DNA of 64,000 nucleotides from Brevundimonas sp. (GTDB lineage Bacteria > Pseudomonadota > Alphaproteobacteria > Caulobacterales > Caulobacteraceae): assembly GCF_013912065.1 (NCBI RefSeq), contig NZ_JACESA010000006.1, positions 141,303-205,302 of the forward strand, in the 5' to 3' direction. Of the stretch, positions 34,538 through 44,911 are shown piece after piece. The position numbers were made by a program, and so were the translations under genes. Each line of letters starts with the position of its first letter. The stretch's first letter is position 1. The notes beneath the pieces were generated by a model, which saw nothing but the letters and a program-made list of their open reading frames with translations, had not been told where the DNA came from and did not search any database.

Positions 34538-36953
34538 CCATCGGCGGCGGACCGGCCAGGACGTCGCGCTTGCCCGCATGATTGGCGGGACTGACCACGC
34601 CCTCCTGTTCCATCCGCTCGATCAGCGAGGCGGCGCGGTTGTAGCCGATCTGCAGCCGACGCTGGACGTAACTGGTCGAGGCCTTGCGGTCGCGGGTGAC
34701 GACGGCCACGGCGCGGTCGTAGAGGTCGTCGCCCGAGCCGCCGTTGCCGCCCTCGTCGAAGCCGTTGTCTCCGTCGCCGTCCGGTTCGTCGGTGATCAGG
34801 TCCAGATAGTCGGGCTCGGCCTGGGCCTTCAGGTGTTTGCAGACGTCCTCGACTTCCTTGTCGTCGACGAAGGGGCCGTGCAGGCGGGTGATGCGGCCGC
34901 CGCCGGCCATATAGAGCATGTCGCCCTGGCCCAGCAGTTGCTCGCCGCCCTGTTCGCCCAGGATGGTGCGGCTATCGATCTTGGAGGTGACCTGGAAGCT
35001 GATCCGGGTCGGGAAATTGGCCTTGATGGTGCCGGTGATGACATCGACCGACGGGCGTTGCGTCGCCATGATCAGGTGGATGCCGGCGGCGCGCGCCATC
35101 TGGGCCAGGCGCTGGACGGCGCCTTCGACGTCCTTGCCGGCGACCAGCATCAGGTCGGCCATTTCGTCCATGACCACAACGAGGAAGGGCAGGGGCTCGG
35201 GCCGGATCTTCTCGGATTCATAGACCGGGCGGCCCTGGTCGTCGAAGCCGGTCTGGACCGTGCGTTCGAAATGCTCGCCCTTGGCCTGGGCCTCGCGGGC
35301 GCGCTCGTTGTAGGAGGCGATGTTGCGCACGCCCAGTTTGGACATGCGGCGATAGCGATCCTCCATCTCGCGCACCGTCCATTTCAGCGCGACGACGGCC
35401 TTCTTCGGGTCGGTGACGACCGGCGCCAGCAGGTGCGGGATGCCATCATAGACCGACAGCTCCAGCATCTTGGGGTCGATCATGATGAAGCGGCACTCGG
35501 CGGGGGAGTGGCGGTACAGGATCGACAGGATCATGGCGTTGACCCCGACCGACTTGCCCGAGCCGGTGGTGCCCGCGATCAGCAGGTGGGGCATGCGGGC
35601 CAGGTCGGCGACATAGGGCTCGCCGCCGATGGTCTCGCCCAGAGCCAGGGGCAGCAGATGGCCCTTCTTGTCGTATTCGGCGCTGGACAGCAGGTCGCGC
35701 AGATAGACGGTTTCGCGCTTGGCGTTGGGCAGTTCGATGCCGATGGCGTTGCGGCCCTGGACCACCGAGATGCGGCAGGCGCGGGCGGACATCGAGCGGG
35801 CGATGTCGTCGGCCAGGGCCACGACGCGGCCGTGCTTGACGCCCGGCGCAGGGACCAGTTCGTACAGGGTGACGACCGGGCCGGGGCGGATCTGGTCGAT
35901 CACGCCGCGCACGCCGAACTCCTGCAGCACGCCTTCCAGCATCTTGGCGTTCTGTTTCAGCGAATCCTCGTCGACCGCCCCGACCCGCTGGGCCGGCTTG
36001 GTCAGAATTCCCAGCGGCGGCAGGTCGAAGGCGCCCTCGGGTCGGACAAAGTCGAAGGCCTGCTGATCGGCGTCTTCCTTGCGGGGCTTGGGCGCCTTGA
36101 CCGCGGCGACGCGCGGTTCGACCGAGCGGGGGGCGGCCCGCGCAGGGGTCGGGGCGAGGTCGTCCTCCCACGGCGGCAGGTCGTCGTAGGCGGTCTGGGC
36201 GGACTCGGCCTCGACGGCGTCGGGGGTGGGGCCGTCGTGGATCGGCGCGGCGGAGCGGGGTTCGGGCCTGGCCTTGGCCGGCGCCTTGGCGCGGGCCTTC
36301 TTGACCGCCGGAGCGGGGGCCAGGGCGGCCGGGGCGCGCAACGACCGGCCCCAGTGCAGGGCGTCGACGAAATCCATGGCCCGGACGCCGATGGCGTAGC
36401 CGGTCAGCCACAGCCCGGCGACAAGAAACACCAGACCCGCGATGATCCGGCCGCCGGGGATGCGCAGGGCGGCGATTCCCTGGGCGGTCAGGCCGGTGAC
36501 GGCGTCGCCCCACAGGCCGCCGAGACCGGCCGCCAGGGGCCAGGCGGCGGGGGCGGCGAGGGCGGCGAGGGCGGCGGCCAGGGCCAGGGTTCCGCCGGTG
36601 GCGGCCAGGGCCTTGGGCGGGGTCGGCTTCAGTCTCTGCTGCAGGGCGTCGCCGATCGCGCGGGCCAGGCCGAAGGCGACCAGCAACAGGGCGGCGGGCC
36701 AGGCCGCCAGACCCAGGGACTGCATGAACAGATCGGCGAACAGGGCTCCGTTCGCGCCCAGCCAGTTGGTGACGGGTAGGCTGGAGGCGGCGTTCAGACT
36801 GGGGTCGGCCGGGTTCCACGAGACCAGGGCGATCAGCAGCAGGGTCGCCAGCAGGGCCTGAAGCACGCCCCGGAACCGCACCACGAAGGGCGCCTCCCAC
36901 AGGATGCGGGCGCTGATCCAGGCCTGACGGCCGACGGCGAGGGCGGTGGACAT
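34533..36953 (-). CDS. ftsK: DNA translocase FtsK
   Basis: The 806-residue protein has an N-terminal membrane domain with four hydrophobic helices (residues 25-170), an Ala/Pro-rich linker, and the motor with [19 protein letters not shown] (Walker A), [12 protein letters not shown] (Walker B) and [12 protein letters not shown]. The C-terminal gamma domain ([23 protein letters not shown]) reads KOPS sequences. FtsK coordinates division with chromosome segregation at the septum. It converges with holA and is divergent from the UbiH-like gene. Confidence 0.97.
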   Translation of the reverse strand: MSTALAVGRQAWISARILWEAPFVVRFRGVLQALLATLLLIALVSWNPADPSLNAASSLPVTNWLGANGALFADLFMQSLGLAAWPAALLLVAFGLARAIGDALQQRLKPTPPKALAATGGTLALAAALAALAAPAAWPLAAGLGGLWGDAVTGLTAQGIAALRIPGGRIIAGLVFLVAGLWLTGYAIGVRAMDFVDALHWGRSLRAPAALAPAPAVKKARAKAPAKARPEPRSAAPIHDGPTPDAVEAESAQTAYDDLPPWEDDLAPTPARAAPRSVEPRVAAVKAPKPRKEDADQQAFDFVRPEGAFDLPPLGILTKPAQRVGAVDEDSLKQNAKMLEGVLQEFGVRGVIDQIRPGPVVTLYELVPAPGVKHGRVVALADDIARSMSARACRISVVQGRNAIGIELPNAKRETVYLRDLLSSAEYDKKGHLLPLALGETIGGEPYVADLARMPHLLIAGTTGSGKSVGVNAMILSILYRHSPAECRFIMIDPKMLELSVYDGIPHLLAPVVTDPKKAVVALKWTVREMEDRYRRMSKLGVRNIASYNERAREAQAKGEHFERTVQTGFDDQGRPVYESEKIRPEPLPFLVVVMDEMADLMLVAGKDVEGAVQRLAQMARAAGIHLIMATQRPSVDVITGTIKANFPTRISFQVTSKIDSRTILGEQGGEQLLGQGDMLYMAGGGRITRLHGPFVDDKEVEDVCKHLKAQAEPDYLDLITDEPDGDGDNGFDEGGNGGSGDDLYDRAVAVVTRDRKASTSYVQRRLQIGYNRAASLIERMEQEGVVSPANHAGKRDVLAGPPPMV

Positions 36954-37089
36954 GAAAGGCGTGACCTTCCGGGCGGCTGACGTTCGACGGTCCTTGTCGC
37001 ATCCGCAGGGTTAAGAGCCTGTTTACCAGCGAGACCCCTGCGCGTTTCGTCCTCTGGACCTTTGGTTCGCGCAGGGCGAAAACGTCTCC

Positions 37090-38343
37090 ATGGCCGATAC
37101 AGAATCCTACGACATCGTCATCGCCGGCGCGGGACTGACCGGGGCTGCCTTCGCCCTGGCGGCGGCGCAGGGCGGGCTGAAGGTGGTGATGGTCGATCCG
37201 CAGCCGTTCAGCGTCCAGCTGGCGCCGAGCTTCGACGGCCGTTCGACCGCCATCGCCTTTTCGACCTTCCGGATGCTGGACGCCCTGGGCCTGGGCGAGA
37301 GCCTGCGGCCGCACGCCTGCCGGATGGATCATATTCTGGTGACCGACGGGCGGCGGCCGGGCGCGGCAAGTCGCGCCGCCTCGCCGGCCTTCCTGCGGTT
37401 CGACGCCGACGAGATCGGCGGCCGCACCGGTGGCGAACCCCTGGGCTATATGGTCGAAAACCGGCGTATCCGCGTGGCCCTGGCCGAGGCGGTCACGACG
37501 GCGGGGATCGCAGTGCGCGCGCCGGCGTCGGTGGCCCAGGTGGAACGCGACGCGGGCAAGGCGACGGTGACACTGGCGGACGGATCGACGCTGATCGCGC
37601 CCCTCGTCGTCGGCGCCGAGGGGCGGGGTTCGACCGTGCGACGCGCCGCCGGGATCGAGACCGTCGGCTGGTCCTATGGTCAGAGCGGGGTGGTGGCCAC
37701 CGTCCGGCTGGGCCGCGACCACGGCAATGTGGCCCACGAATATTTCCTGCCCAGCGGGCCGTTCGCCATCCTGCCCCTGACCGATCAGCGCGCCAGCCTG
37801 GTCTGGACCGAGACGACGCGGCGGGCCGAGGCGCTGCGCGACGCCTCCGACGCCGCCTTCCACGCCCATCTGATGCGGCGCTTCGGCGAGTTCCTGGACG
37901 GGGCCGAGGTCGAGGGGCCGCGCTTCGTCTATCCGTTGTCGCTGAGCCTGGCGGAGGCACTGACGGCGCCGCGCCTGGCCCTGATCGGCGACGCCGCCCA
38001 CGGGGTGCATCCGGTGGCGGGTCAGGGGCTGAACATGGGACTGAAGGACGCCGCCGTCCTGGCCGAGGTTCTGGCCGACGCCGCGCGCCTGGGTGAGGAC
38101 CTGGGCGCCGAGACGGTGCTGGAGCGCTATGCTCGTTGGCGCCGGTTCGACAACGCCGCCCTGGCGGCGGGTTTCGACGCCTTCGTGCGCCTGTTCTCGA
38201 ACGATATCGCCACGGTCCGTCTGGCGCGCGACTTGGGCATGGCGGCGGTGAACCGGATCGGGCCGCTGCGCCGCGCCTTCATGCAGGAGGCCGGCGGGGC
38301 GACCGGCGATCTGCCGCGCCTGCTGCGGGGCGAGGCGGTTTGA
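37090..38343 (+). CDS. ubiH: UbiH/UbiF-type FAD-dependent hydroxylase
   Basis: The 417-residue flavoprotein monooxygenase has the Rossmann motif IVIAGAGLTGAAFALAAAQ near residue 9, the DG/substrate region and the FAD ribityl motif LALIGDAAHGVHPVAGQG with LNMGLKDAA. It belongs to the UbiH/COQ6 family that hydroxylates the ubiquinone ring; which ring position is not clear. The symbol is by family. A coq7 gene lies 20 kb away in this window. Confidence 0.88.
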   Translation: MADTESYDIVIAGAGLTGAAFALAAAQGGLKVVMVDPQPFSVQLAPSFDGRSTAIAFSTFRMLDALGLGESLRPHACRMDHILVTDGRRPGAASRAASPAFLRFDADEIGGRTGGEPLGYMVENRRIRVALAEAVTTAGIAVRAPASVAQVERDAGKATVTLADGSTLIAPLVVGAEGRGSTVRRAAGIETVGWSYGQSGVVATVRLGRDHGNVAHEYFLPSGPFAILPLTDQRASLVWTETTRRAEALRDASDAAFHAHLMRRFGEFLDGAEVEGPRFVYPLSLSLAEALTAPRLALIGDAAHGVHPVAGQGLNMGLKDAAVLAEVLADAARLGEDLGAETVLERYARWRRFDNAALAAGFDAFVRLFSNDIATVRLARDLGMAAVNRIGPLRRAFMQEAGGATGDLPRLLRGEAV

Positions 38344-38377
38344 CCGCTTCTCTTTCGCCCGGAATGACGAAGAAAAA

Positions 38378-39193
38378 CTAGTTCAGCCGCATCCGCACGC
38401 GCTCGAAGGTCGTGTTGCGCCGGGCTTCCTCGACGCCGTCCAGACCGCGGGCGCGGGACAGAGCGTCGAGCGAGCCGGCCAGGGCGCCCTGTTTTTCGCG
38501 GGCCGCCGCGACGTCGAGCCAGGGGCGATGGTCGTCGGGGTCCAGCAGGGCGCGGCGCAGGGCGGATCGTTCGGCGGCGTCGTAGTCCTGACTGCGGATG
38601 GCGCGGCTGAACAACAGATTCTGTAGCCGGATCAAGGACTGACGGTCGGTCACCGGGGCCATCAGCAAATCCAGACGGTCCGCGACATGCGGCGTCAGGC
38701 CGGCGCGAAGGGCGCGGCGGGTCAGTTCGCTGGGCAGGACCAGCCGCCCCTGGCTGAAAGGGTCCAGGGCCACCGGACCCTCGGTCGTCTCGACCCGAAC
38801 CAGGAAATGGCCGGGGAAGTCGACCCCGGCCGCCTTCAGCCCCGCCGCCCTGGCGGCATGCAGATAGAAGACCGCCAAAACCGCCGACAGGCCGCGCCGA
38901 CGCTCGGCCACATCGATGATGTCCGTGTTGGAGGGATGGTCGTAGTGGAGCAGATCGCCGTTCAGCCGCAGGTCGGCGGCCATGGTCTCGGACAGGGCGT
39001 CGTCGGGGCTTTCGCCGCCGATCCGTTCCCTAAGCCGCTCGCAGGCGCTGCGGGCCAGGGTGCGCACCGGCTCGGCGTCGCGGAACGGATAGTCGTGGAT
39101 GGCGCAGGCGATCGCTGCCTCCAGCAGGGGGAAGCCTTCGTCGCCGGCCTCTCCGGCCGTCGTCAGGACGCCTTCGGCCTCCTCCCGCGTCAT
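38378..39193 (-). CDS. SirB1 family transglutaminase-like/TPR protein
   Basis: The 271-residue protein has the SirB1 domain (LLHYDHPSNTDIIDVAERRRGLSAVLAVFYLHAARAAGL, spanning residues 82-120, then VDFPGHFLVRV) and C-terminal TPR-like helices. Such proteins are related to transglutaminases; their role is unknown. It lies 9 bp downstream of yraN and is probably in the rsmI-yraN operon. Confidence 0.87.
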   Translation of the reverse strand: MTREEAEGVLTTAGEAGDEGFPLLEAAIACAIHDYPFRDAEPVRTLARSACERLRERIGGESPDDALSETMAADLRLNGDLLHYDHPSNTDIIDVAERRRGLSAVLAVFYLHAARAAGLKAAGVDFPGHFLVRVETTEGPVALDPFSQGRLVLPSELTRRALRAGLTPHVADRLDLLMAPVTDRQSLIRLQNLLFSRAIRSQDYDAAERSALRRALLDPDDHRPWLDVAAAREKQGALAGSLDALSRARGLDGVEEARRNTTFERVRMRLN

Positions 39194-39202
39194 AAGATCC
39201 CT

Positions 39203-39625
39203 TCAGCCCCCGCCGTGTCTCTGGACGCCGCGAAGATGACGCGGAAAGCGCCGTGGAGCCAGCGCCACCATATCAATTCTCAAATCAAGAGGTTGCAGGC
39301 CGGGACGACCGCGCCGGAGGGCCTCGCCCGCCGCCACCAGCCGGTCGTGCTGGGCGGGCTTCAACGCAAGGACCGCGCGCTCCAGAGTGGTGCGGCGCTT
39401 GACCTCGACCACGGCCAGGACCCGGCCGCGACGGGCCAGCAGGTCGATCTCGCCAGACCGGGTCTTCAGGCGGAAGCCCAGCACCCTATAGCCCTTGGCC
39501 ATCAGCCACAGGGCCGCGATCCATTCCGCCGCGTGCCCGGTCTTGAAGGCCGCGCCGCCCTTCGCCTGACGCCAGGCCGCCTTGGGACGACGGTTCGGCG
39601 CCGGGCGGGGCAGGCGGTCGATCAT
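39203..39625 (-). CDS. yraN: YraN family protein (UPF0102, endonuclease fold)
   Basis: The 140-residue protein has GHAAEWIAALWLMAKGYRVL, then KTRSGEIDLLARRGRVLAVVE with the catalytic-like E-x9-D-x-E pattern followed by VKRR, as in Holliday-junction-resolvase-like UPF0102. Function is not established. The ATG overlaps the rsmI stop by 4 bp. Basic N-terminus. Confidence 0.92.
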   Translation of the reverse strand: MIDRLPRPAPNRRPKAAWRQAKGGAAFKTGHAAEWIAALWLMAKGYRVLGFRLKTRSGEIDLLARRGRVLAVVEVKRRTTLERAVLALKPAQHDRLVAAGEALRRGRPGLQPLDLRIDMVALAPRRFPRHLRGVQRHGGG

Positions 39626-40494
39626 CGGCCCTGGAGCTCCAGGGCGCGGCGATACAGGGGCTTGCGCGGCAGATCGAGGGCGCGCGACACCTCCGACGCC
39701 GCCTCGCCCGGCGCCAGCCGGGTCAGGGCCTCGGTCAGGGCCGCGTCGGCGTCGGCGGCCGAGGCGACGGCGGCCTCGCCGGGGCCGACAACGACGACGA
39801 TCTCGCCCTTGGGTCCGTCGAGGCGCGGATCGGCCGCCAGTGCGTCCAGCGGGCCGCGCACGCATTCCTCGTAGAGTTTGGTCAGTTCGCGGGCCACGGC
39901 GGCGGGGCGAGGCCCCAGGACGGCGGCCATGTCGGTCAGGCTGTCGCGCAGACGGGGCCCGCTTTCGAAGAAGACCAGGGTCTGGCGCTGAGCCTTCAGG
40001 TCTTCGAGTGCGGCGACGCGGCCGGCGGTCTTGGGCGGCAGAAAGCCGGCGAAAAGCACCCGGTCGGCGGGCAGTCCGGCGATGCACAGGGCCGCCAGCA
40101 GGCTGGAGGGGCCGGGGATCGGATGGACCGGCAGGCCTTCGGCGATCACGGCGCGGGCCACGACGAAGCCGGGGTCGGACACCAGGGGGGTGCCGGCGTC
40201 GGAGACCAGGGCCACGACCTCGTCGTTCCTCAGACGCTCGATCGCCTGTTCGGCGGCGCGGGCCGAGGCATGGTCGTCGCACCGCTCCAGCTTCGCCTTC
40301 AGCCCATAGGCGGTCAGCAGTTTGGCGGTCACGCGGGTGTCCTCGGCCAGGACCAGGTCGGCGGCGGCGAGCACGTCGAGGGCCCTGAGCGTGATGTCGC
40401 GCAGGTTCCCGATCGGCGTCGCCACCAGATAGAGGCCCGGCTCCACCCGCCGTGGCGGGGGGGCGGCGGGCGGGAATGAACCGGGCTCGCTCAT
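39622..40494 (-). CDS. rsmI: 16S rRNA (cytidine(1402)-2'-O)-methyltransferase RsmI
   Basis: The 290-residue tetrapyrrole-methylase-fold enzyme has LYLVATPIGNLRDITLRAL near residue 22, VLAEDTRVTAKLL, and ALVSDAGTPLVSDPG. It 2'-O-methylates C1402 of 16S rRNA. The next gene, yraN, is its frequent operon partner. It starts 2 bp after the end of the malic enzyme gene on the same strand. Confidence 0.95.
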   Translation of the reverse strand: MSEPGSFPPAAPPPRRVEPGLYLVATPIGNLRDITLRALDVLAAADLVLAEDTRVTAKLLTAYGLKAKLERCDDHASARAAEQAIERLRNDEVVALVSDAGTPLVSDPGFVVARAVIAEGLPVHPIPGPSSLLAALCIAGLPADRVLFAGFLPPKTAGRVAALEDLKAQRQTLVFFESGPRLRDSLTDMAAVLGPRPAAVARELTKLYEECVRGPLDALAADPRLDGPKGEIVVVVGPGEAAVASAADADAALTEALTRLAPGEAASEVSRALDLPRKPLYRRALELQGR

Positions 40495-40496
40495 GG

Positions 40497-42854
40497 TCAG
40501 GCGGTCGGCGGCACCGCGGTGCTCGGCGTCTTGATCGTGGACGCGGGCGGCGGCGGGGCCGAGGTCAAGCCTGAACCCTGGAAGGCGGGGCCGGCGTCAT
40601 AGGCGGCGAAGGTCGCCGCCGTGATGATCTCGCTGACCGAGGCGCCCAGGGAGACGATCTGCACCGGCTTCTCGAGACCGACCAGCAGCGGGCCGATCAC
40701 GGTGGCGCCGCCCAGGGCCTGGACCAGTTTGGTCGAGATGGCGGCCGAATGGATGGCCGGCATGACCAGGACGTTGGCCGGCTTGGTCAGGCGATTGAAG
40801 GCATAGGCCGAGTGGCCCTTGGGATCGAGCGCGACCTCCGGCGGCATTTCGCCTTCGTATTCGAAGTCGACGCCCTTCTTGTCGAGGATGCGGATGGCCT
40901 CGCGCACCTTCTCGGCGCGGTCGCCGGGCGGGTTGCCGAAGGTGGAATAGCTGAGGAAGGCCACGCGCGGATTGCGGCCCAGCCTGCGCACCGTCTCGGC
41001 CGCCTTGATCGCGATATCGGCCAGCTCGTCGGCGTTCGGAAGTTCGTGGATCGTGGTGTCGGCGACGAACAGGGTGCGGCCCTTGGCCAGCAGGATCGAC
41101 AGGCCGATCAGGGTGTCCTCGACGTCCAGCACGCGCTGGACCTCCTTCAGGGCCATGTTGAAGTTGCGGGTGACGCCGGCGACCATGGCGTCGGCCCGGC
41201 CCTTGGCGACCAGGGTGGCGGCGAAATAGTTGCGGTCCTGATTGATCATCCGCGCCACGTCGCGGCGCAGATAGCCCCGGCGCTGCAGCTTCTCATACAG
41301 CCAGTCGGTGTCCTCGACATTGTGTTCGGAGACGCGGGCGTTGGTGATCTCTATGCCCAGGTCGTCGAAGTTCAGACCGGCCTCGGCGGCGTTCTGGCGG
41401 ATCAGATCCTCGCGCCCGACCAAGATCGGCGTGCCCAGATCGGCCTGCTTGAAGCCCCAGGCGGCGCGGATGACTGCGAGCTCCTCGCCCTCCGCGAAGA
41501 CGACCCGCTTGTTGGGACCGCCGCGCACCGCCGAATTGATTTTCTGCATCAGGGCCGCGGACGGATCGACGCGTGAACGCAGGGCGTTGCGATAGGCGTC
41601 CATGTCCTCGATCTGGACCCGGGCCACGCCCGTATCCATGGCCGCCTGGGCCACGAAGGGCGGGATGTACCAGATCAGGCGCGGGTCGAACGGGGTCGGA
41701 ATGATATAGTCCGGGCCGAACTTCAGCTTGCGGCCGCGATAGGCGGCGGCGACCTCGTCCGGCACGTCCTCGCGCGCCAGGGCGGCCAGGGCCTGGGCGC
41801 AGGCGACCTTCATCTCGTGGTTCACGCGGCGGGCCCGCACGTCCAGGGCGCCTCGGAACAGATAGGGGAAGGCCAGGACGTTGTTGACCTGGTTCACATA
41901 GTCCGAACGGCCGGTGGCGATGATGGCGTCGGACCGGACCGACTTGACGTCCTCAGGCGTGATCTCGGGGTCGGGGTTGGCCATGGCGAAGATGATTGGA
42001 TTGGGGGCCATCGAGGCCACCATTTCCCTGGTGAGGGCGCCCTTGGCCGACAGGCCCAGCACCACGTCGGCGCCGACCATGGCCTCGGCGAGGGTGCGCA
42101 GGGAGGTGTTCGTGGCGTGGGCGGCCTTCCACTGGTCCATGCCGTGCTCACGGCCCTGATAGACGACGCCGTCCCGGTCGCAGATCACCGTGTTCTCGGC
42201 CTTGACCCCCGCGGCCTTCATCAGGGCGATCGAGGACAGACCCGCCGCTCCGGCGCCGGCCAGCACCACCTTGACCTCGTCCAGCCGTTTGCCCGCGACA
42301 TGGCAGGCGTTGATCAGGCCGGCGGTCGAGATGATGGCCGTGCCGTGCTGGTCGTCATGGAAGACGGGGATGTCGAGCAGGTCCTGAAGCTCGGACTCGA
42401 TGACGAAACATTCGGGGGACTTGATGTCCTCCAGATTGATGCCGCCCCAGGTATCGCCGATGTTCTTGACGACAGTGATGAATTCGTCCGGATCGGTCGT
42501 CTTGACCTCGACGTCGAAGCTGTCGACGTCGGCGAACCGTTTGAACAGGACCGACTTGCCCTCCATAACCGGCTTGGACGCCATATGGCCCAGGTTGCCC
42601 AGACCCAGAATGGCCGTGCCGTTCGAGATGACGGCGACCAGATTGCCCTTGGAGGTATAGTCGTAGGCCTTGTCCGCGTCGGCGGCGATCGCCAGGACCG
42701 GCACGGCCACGCCCGGCGAATAGGCCAGCGACAGATCGCGCTGGGTCGCCATCGGCTTGGTCGGCGCCATCGAGATCTTGCCCGGCGTCGGGAAGAGGTG
42801 GAAGTCCAGCGCCTCCTGGTCGGAGAAAGTCTGTTTGTCGGTTTGATCGGGCAT
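40497..42854 (-). CDS. maeB: NADP-dependent malic enzyme with phosphotransacetylase-like domain
   Basis: The 785-residue protein is a MaeB-type fusion: malic enzyme domain (residues 1-430; LAYSPGVAVPVLAI, IPVFHDDQHGTAI, VVLAGAGAAGLSSIALM) and a phosphate acetyl/butyryl-transferase-like domain (residues 440-760), usually regulatory. It decarboxylates malate to pyruvate with NADP. The Ala/Pro-rich tail after residue 765 is extra. RsmI follows by 2 bp. Confidence 0.94.
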   Translation of the reverse strand: MPDQTDKQTFSDQEALDFHLFPTPGKISMAPTKPMATQRDLSLAYSPGVAVPVLAIAADADKAYDYTSKGNLVAVISNGTAILGLGNLGHMASKPVMEGKSVLFKRFADVDSFDVEVKTTDPDEFITVVKNIGDTWGGINLEDIKSPECFVIESELQDLLDIPVFHDDQHGTAIISTAGLINACHVAGKRLDEVKVVLAGAGAAGLSSIALMKAAGVKAENTVICDRDGVVYQGREHGMDQWKAAHATNTSLRTLAEAMVGADVVLGLSAKGALTREMVASMAPNPIIFAMANPDPEITPEDVKSVRSDAIIATGRSDYVNQVNNVLAFPYLFRGALDVRARRVNHEMKVACAQALAALAREDVPDEVAAAYRGRKLKFGPDYIIPTPFDPRLIWYIPPFVAQAAMDTGVARVQIEDMDAYRNALRSRVDPSAALMQKINSAVRGGPNKRVVFAEGEELAVIRAAWGFKQADLGTPILVGREDLIRQNAAEAGLNFDDLGIEITNARVSEHNVEDTDWLYEKLQRRGYLRRDVARMINQDRNYFAATLVAKGRADAMVAGVTRNFNMALKEVQRVLDVEDTLIGLSILLAKGRTLFVADTTIHELPNADELADIAIKAAETVRRLGRNPRVAFLSYSTFGNPPGDRAEKVREAIRILDKKGVDFEYEGEMPPEVALDPKGHSAYAFNRLTKPANVLVMPAIHSAAISTKLVQALGGATVIGPLLVGLEKPVQIVSLGASVSEIITAATFAAYDAGPAFQGSGLTSAPPPPASTIKTPSTAVPPTA

Positions 42855-43011
42855 GGGTGGCGTCCAGGGCGTCGGCGAGGCTGTAACCCTTCGTGTCCTA
42901 GAGGCTGGAAAGGGTCACGCCAAGTCTTGACCCCTCGGAAGGCGACCGGGTGGATTTGGAAGTTTCCGTTCGCGTCAGCGTCAATCCGTGGCGACTTCTC
43001 AAGCGATGGCT

Positions 43012-43842
43012 TCAGAAGGGGAGGGCGCCGGTGCGTTCGATCTCGACCGGGCCTGTCATCAGGACGTGGTCGTTGGCCTGGTCCCAGTCGATGACCAGTT
43101 CGCCGCCGTCGACGACAACCGTCGCTTTGCGATCTGTCAGGCCTCGCCGGACCGCCGCAACCTGGGCCGCGCAGGCGCCGGTGCCGCAGGCTCTGGTCAG
43201 GCCGGCGCCCCGCTCCCAGACCCGCAGGCGGATGCGGTCGCGGTCCAGCACATGGGCGAAACCGACATTGACGCCCTCGGGGAACAGGGGGTGATGCTCG
43301 ACCAGGGAGCCCGAGCCGGCGACGAAGCCGTCATCCTGGCGGTCGGTGAAGAAGACCACATGCGGATTGCCCATGGAGACGGCGCCGGGCGTGTGCAGGA
43401 CCGGATCGTCGATCGGACCCAGCTGGAGCTCGATGCCGCGGGTGTCCATCTCTTCGGACAGCGGCACCTGGGTCCAGTCGAGGCGGGGTCTGCCCATGTC
43501 GACCGTAACCCTGCGGTCGCCGGCGCGGACCGCGGTGGTCGGGCCGGCGGCGGTGTCGATGGTGACCCGATCGGCGCCGTTCGCCTCCATCAGCATCCAG
43601 CCCACGCAGCGCAGGGCGTTGCCGCAGGTCTCGACCATGGAGCCGTCGGCGTTCCAGACCCGCATGAAGGCGTCGGCACTGTCAGACGGCTCAATGGCGA
43701 TCAGCTGGTCGAAACCCTCGCCCGATGCGCGGTCCGCCAGAGAGCGGATCTGCTCCTCGGTCGGGCGGAACGGCTGTTCCAGCGCATTGACGACGACAAA
43801 ATCATTGCCGGCGCCGTTCATCTTGACGAAGGGACGGATCAT
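43012..43842 (-). CDS. dapF: Diaminopimelate epimerase
   Basis: The 276-residue enzyme has both catalytic cysteines: Cys73 in ETCGNALRC and Cys219 in RACGTGACAAQVA, with KMNGAGNDFVVVNA at the N-terminus. It interconverts LL- and meso-diaminopimelate for lysine and peptidoglycan. The 157-bp gap to the malic enzyme start (42855-43011) has no clear gene. Confidence 0.97.
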   Translation of the reverse strand: MIRPFVKMNGAGNDFVVVNALEQPFRPTEEQIRSLADRASGEGFDQLIAIEPSDSADAFMRVWNADGSMVETCGNALRCVGWMLMEANGADRVTIDTAAGPTTAVRAGDRRVTVDMGRPRLDWTQVPLSEEMDTRGIELQLGPIDDPVLHTPGAVSMGNPHVVFFTDRQDDGFVAGSGSLVEHHPLFPEGVNVGFAHVLDRDRIRLRVWERGAGLTRACGTGACAAQVAAVRRGLTDRKATVVVDGGELVIDWDQANDHVLMTGPVEIERTGALPF

Positions 43843-44025
43843 GGCCGGGATATAGTCCAGCCTGCGGCGGTGCGAAACGGCCAGACATGGTCATTCCCTC
43901 TTTCGCGCCTACAAGGATCAAATTGGCGGACGCACGGTGGAACCGTTGGACAGGACGGGCGGTAAACGATTGAGTGCGCCGCTCTCATAGGGTCCCGGCT
44001 CTCCCCGGGTGAGCGGAAGGTTGAT

Positions 44026-44820
44026 TTGGCTCAGACCGATACGGAATCTCGGGAAGACGGCCTGCGGCTACGCGCGCGGCTGCGCTATCTATATCACGGC
44101 AGCCAGCCGCCTGCGGTGAAGTTCCGGTTGACGGTGATCGTCATCGACTTCGCCATCATCGCCTTCTTCCTGGCGGCGCCGATCCTGAAGAACATGGGCT
44201 GGGCCTTCTACGCCCTGGACTATCTGGTCGCGGCCCTGCTGGCGGCCGATCTGGCGGCGCGGGCCTATGCCTATTCCGACATTCGCGACTGGCTGAAGCG
44301 CCCCATCGTCTGGCTCGATCTCTTCATTCTGGCGACCCTGCTGTTTCCGGCCTGGCTGTTCAACCTCGGCTTCCTGCGGATGCTGCGGCTGTGGACCCTG
44401 CTGAATTCGGACTTCTTCTGGCGAACCGTCGGGGCACGGTTCGACGACACACGGGTCGAGGGGATCGTGCGGGCGCTTTCGGGCCTCGTGACCTTCGTCT
44501 TCGTCGTGACCGGCTTCGTCTATGCGACCTTCAGGGGCCATGACGGGATCAGCGGCTATATCGACGCCCTCTATTTCACCGTCGCGACCCTGACGACGAC
44601 CGGCTTCGGCGACGTGACCCTGCCAGGGTCTCTGGGCAAGCTGTTGTCCATCGCCATCATGCTGGTGGGGATCACCCTGTTCCTGCGTCTGGCCCAGGCT
44701 CTGATCAAGCCGCACAAGGTGCGTTTCCCCTGCGAGCGCTGCGGTCTTCAGACGCACGACCCGGACGCAGTCCACTGCAAGGCCTGTGGCAATCTGATCT
44801 GTATTCCCGACGAGGGCTGA
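44026..44820 (+). CDS. Voltage-gated-type potassium channel with C-terminal zinc ribbon
   Basis: The 264-residue membrane protein has about six hydrophobic segments (S1 near 34-52, S2 62-80, S3 93-110, S5 148-168, S6 204-224) and a pore loop with filter TTTGFGD at residues 190-196, GFGD in place of the common GYGD. The usual S4 arginines are only partial (LRMLRLW). The cytosolic tail holds CERC (236-239) and CKAC (251-254), a zinc ribbon. TTG start with GGAAGG upstream. Ion selectivity is inferred. Confidence 0.88.
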   Translation: MAQTDTESREDGLRLRARLRYLYHGSQPPAVKFRLTVIVIDFAIIAFFLAAPILKNMGWAFYALDYLVAALLAADLAARAYAYSDIRDWLKRPIVWLDLFILATLLFPAWLFNLGFLRMLRLWTLLNSDFFWRTVGARFDDTRVEGIVRALSGLVTFVFVVTGFVYATFRGHDGISGYIDALYFTVATLTTTGFGDVTLPGSLGKLLSIAIMLVGITLFLRLAQALIKPHKVRFPCERCGLQTHDPDAVHCKACGNLICIPDEG

Positions 44821-44911
44821 GGAAAGATGACAAAACGGTAAGGGTCGGGTCCTCGCCTTGCCGCGTACGCCTCCGCCGTTAAGGTGCCGGGCTTATCTCC
44901 GGGGACTGTCC

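Noticed and set aside
34524-36779. Long plus-strand ORF opposite ftsK
   Set aside because: Gly/Asp/Val-rich antisense frame with no domain; ftsK on the other strand has full motifs.
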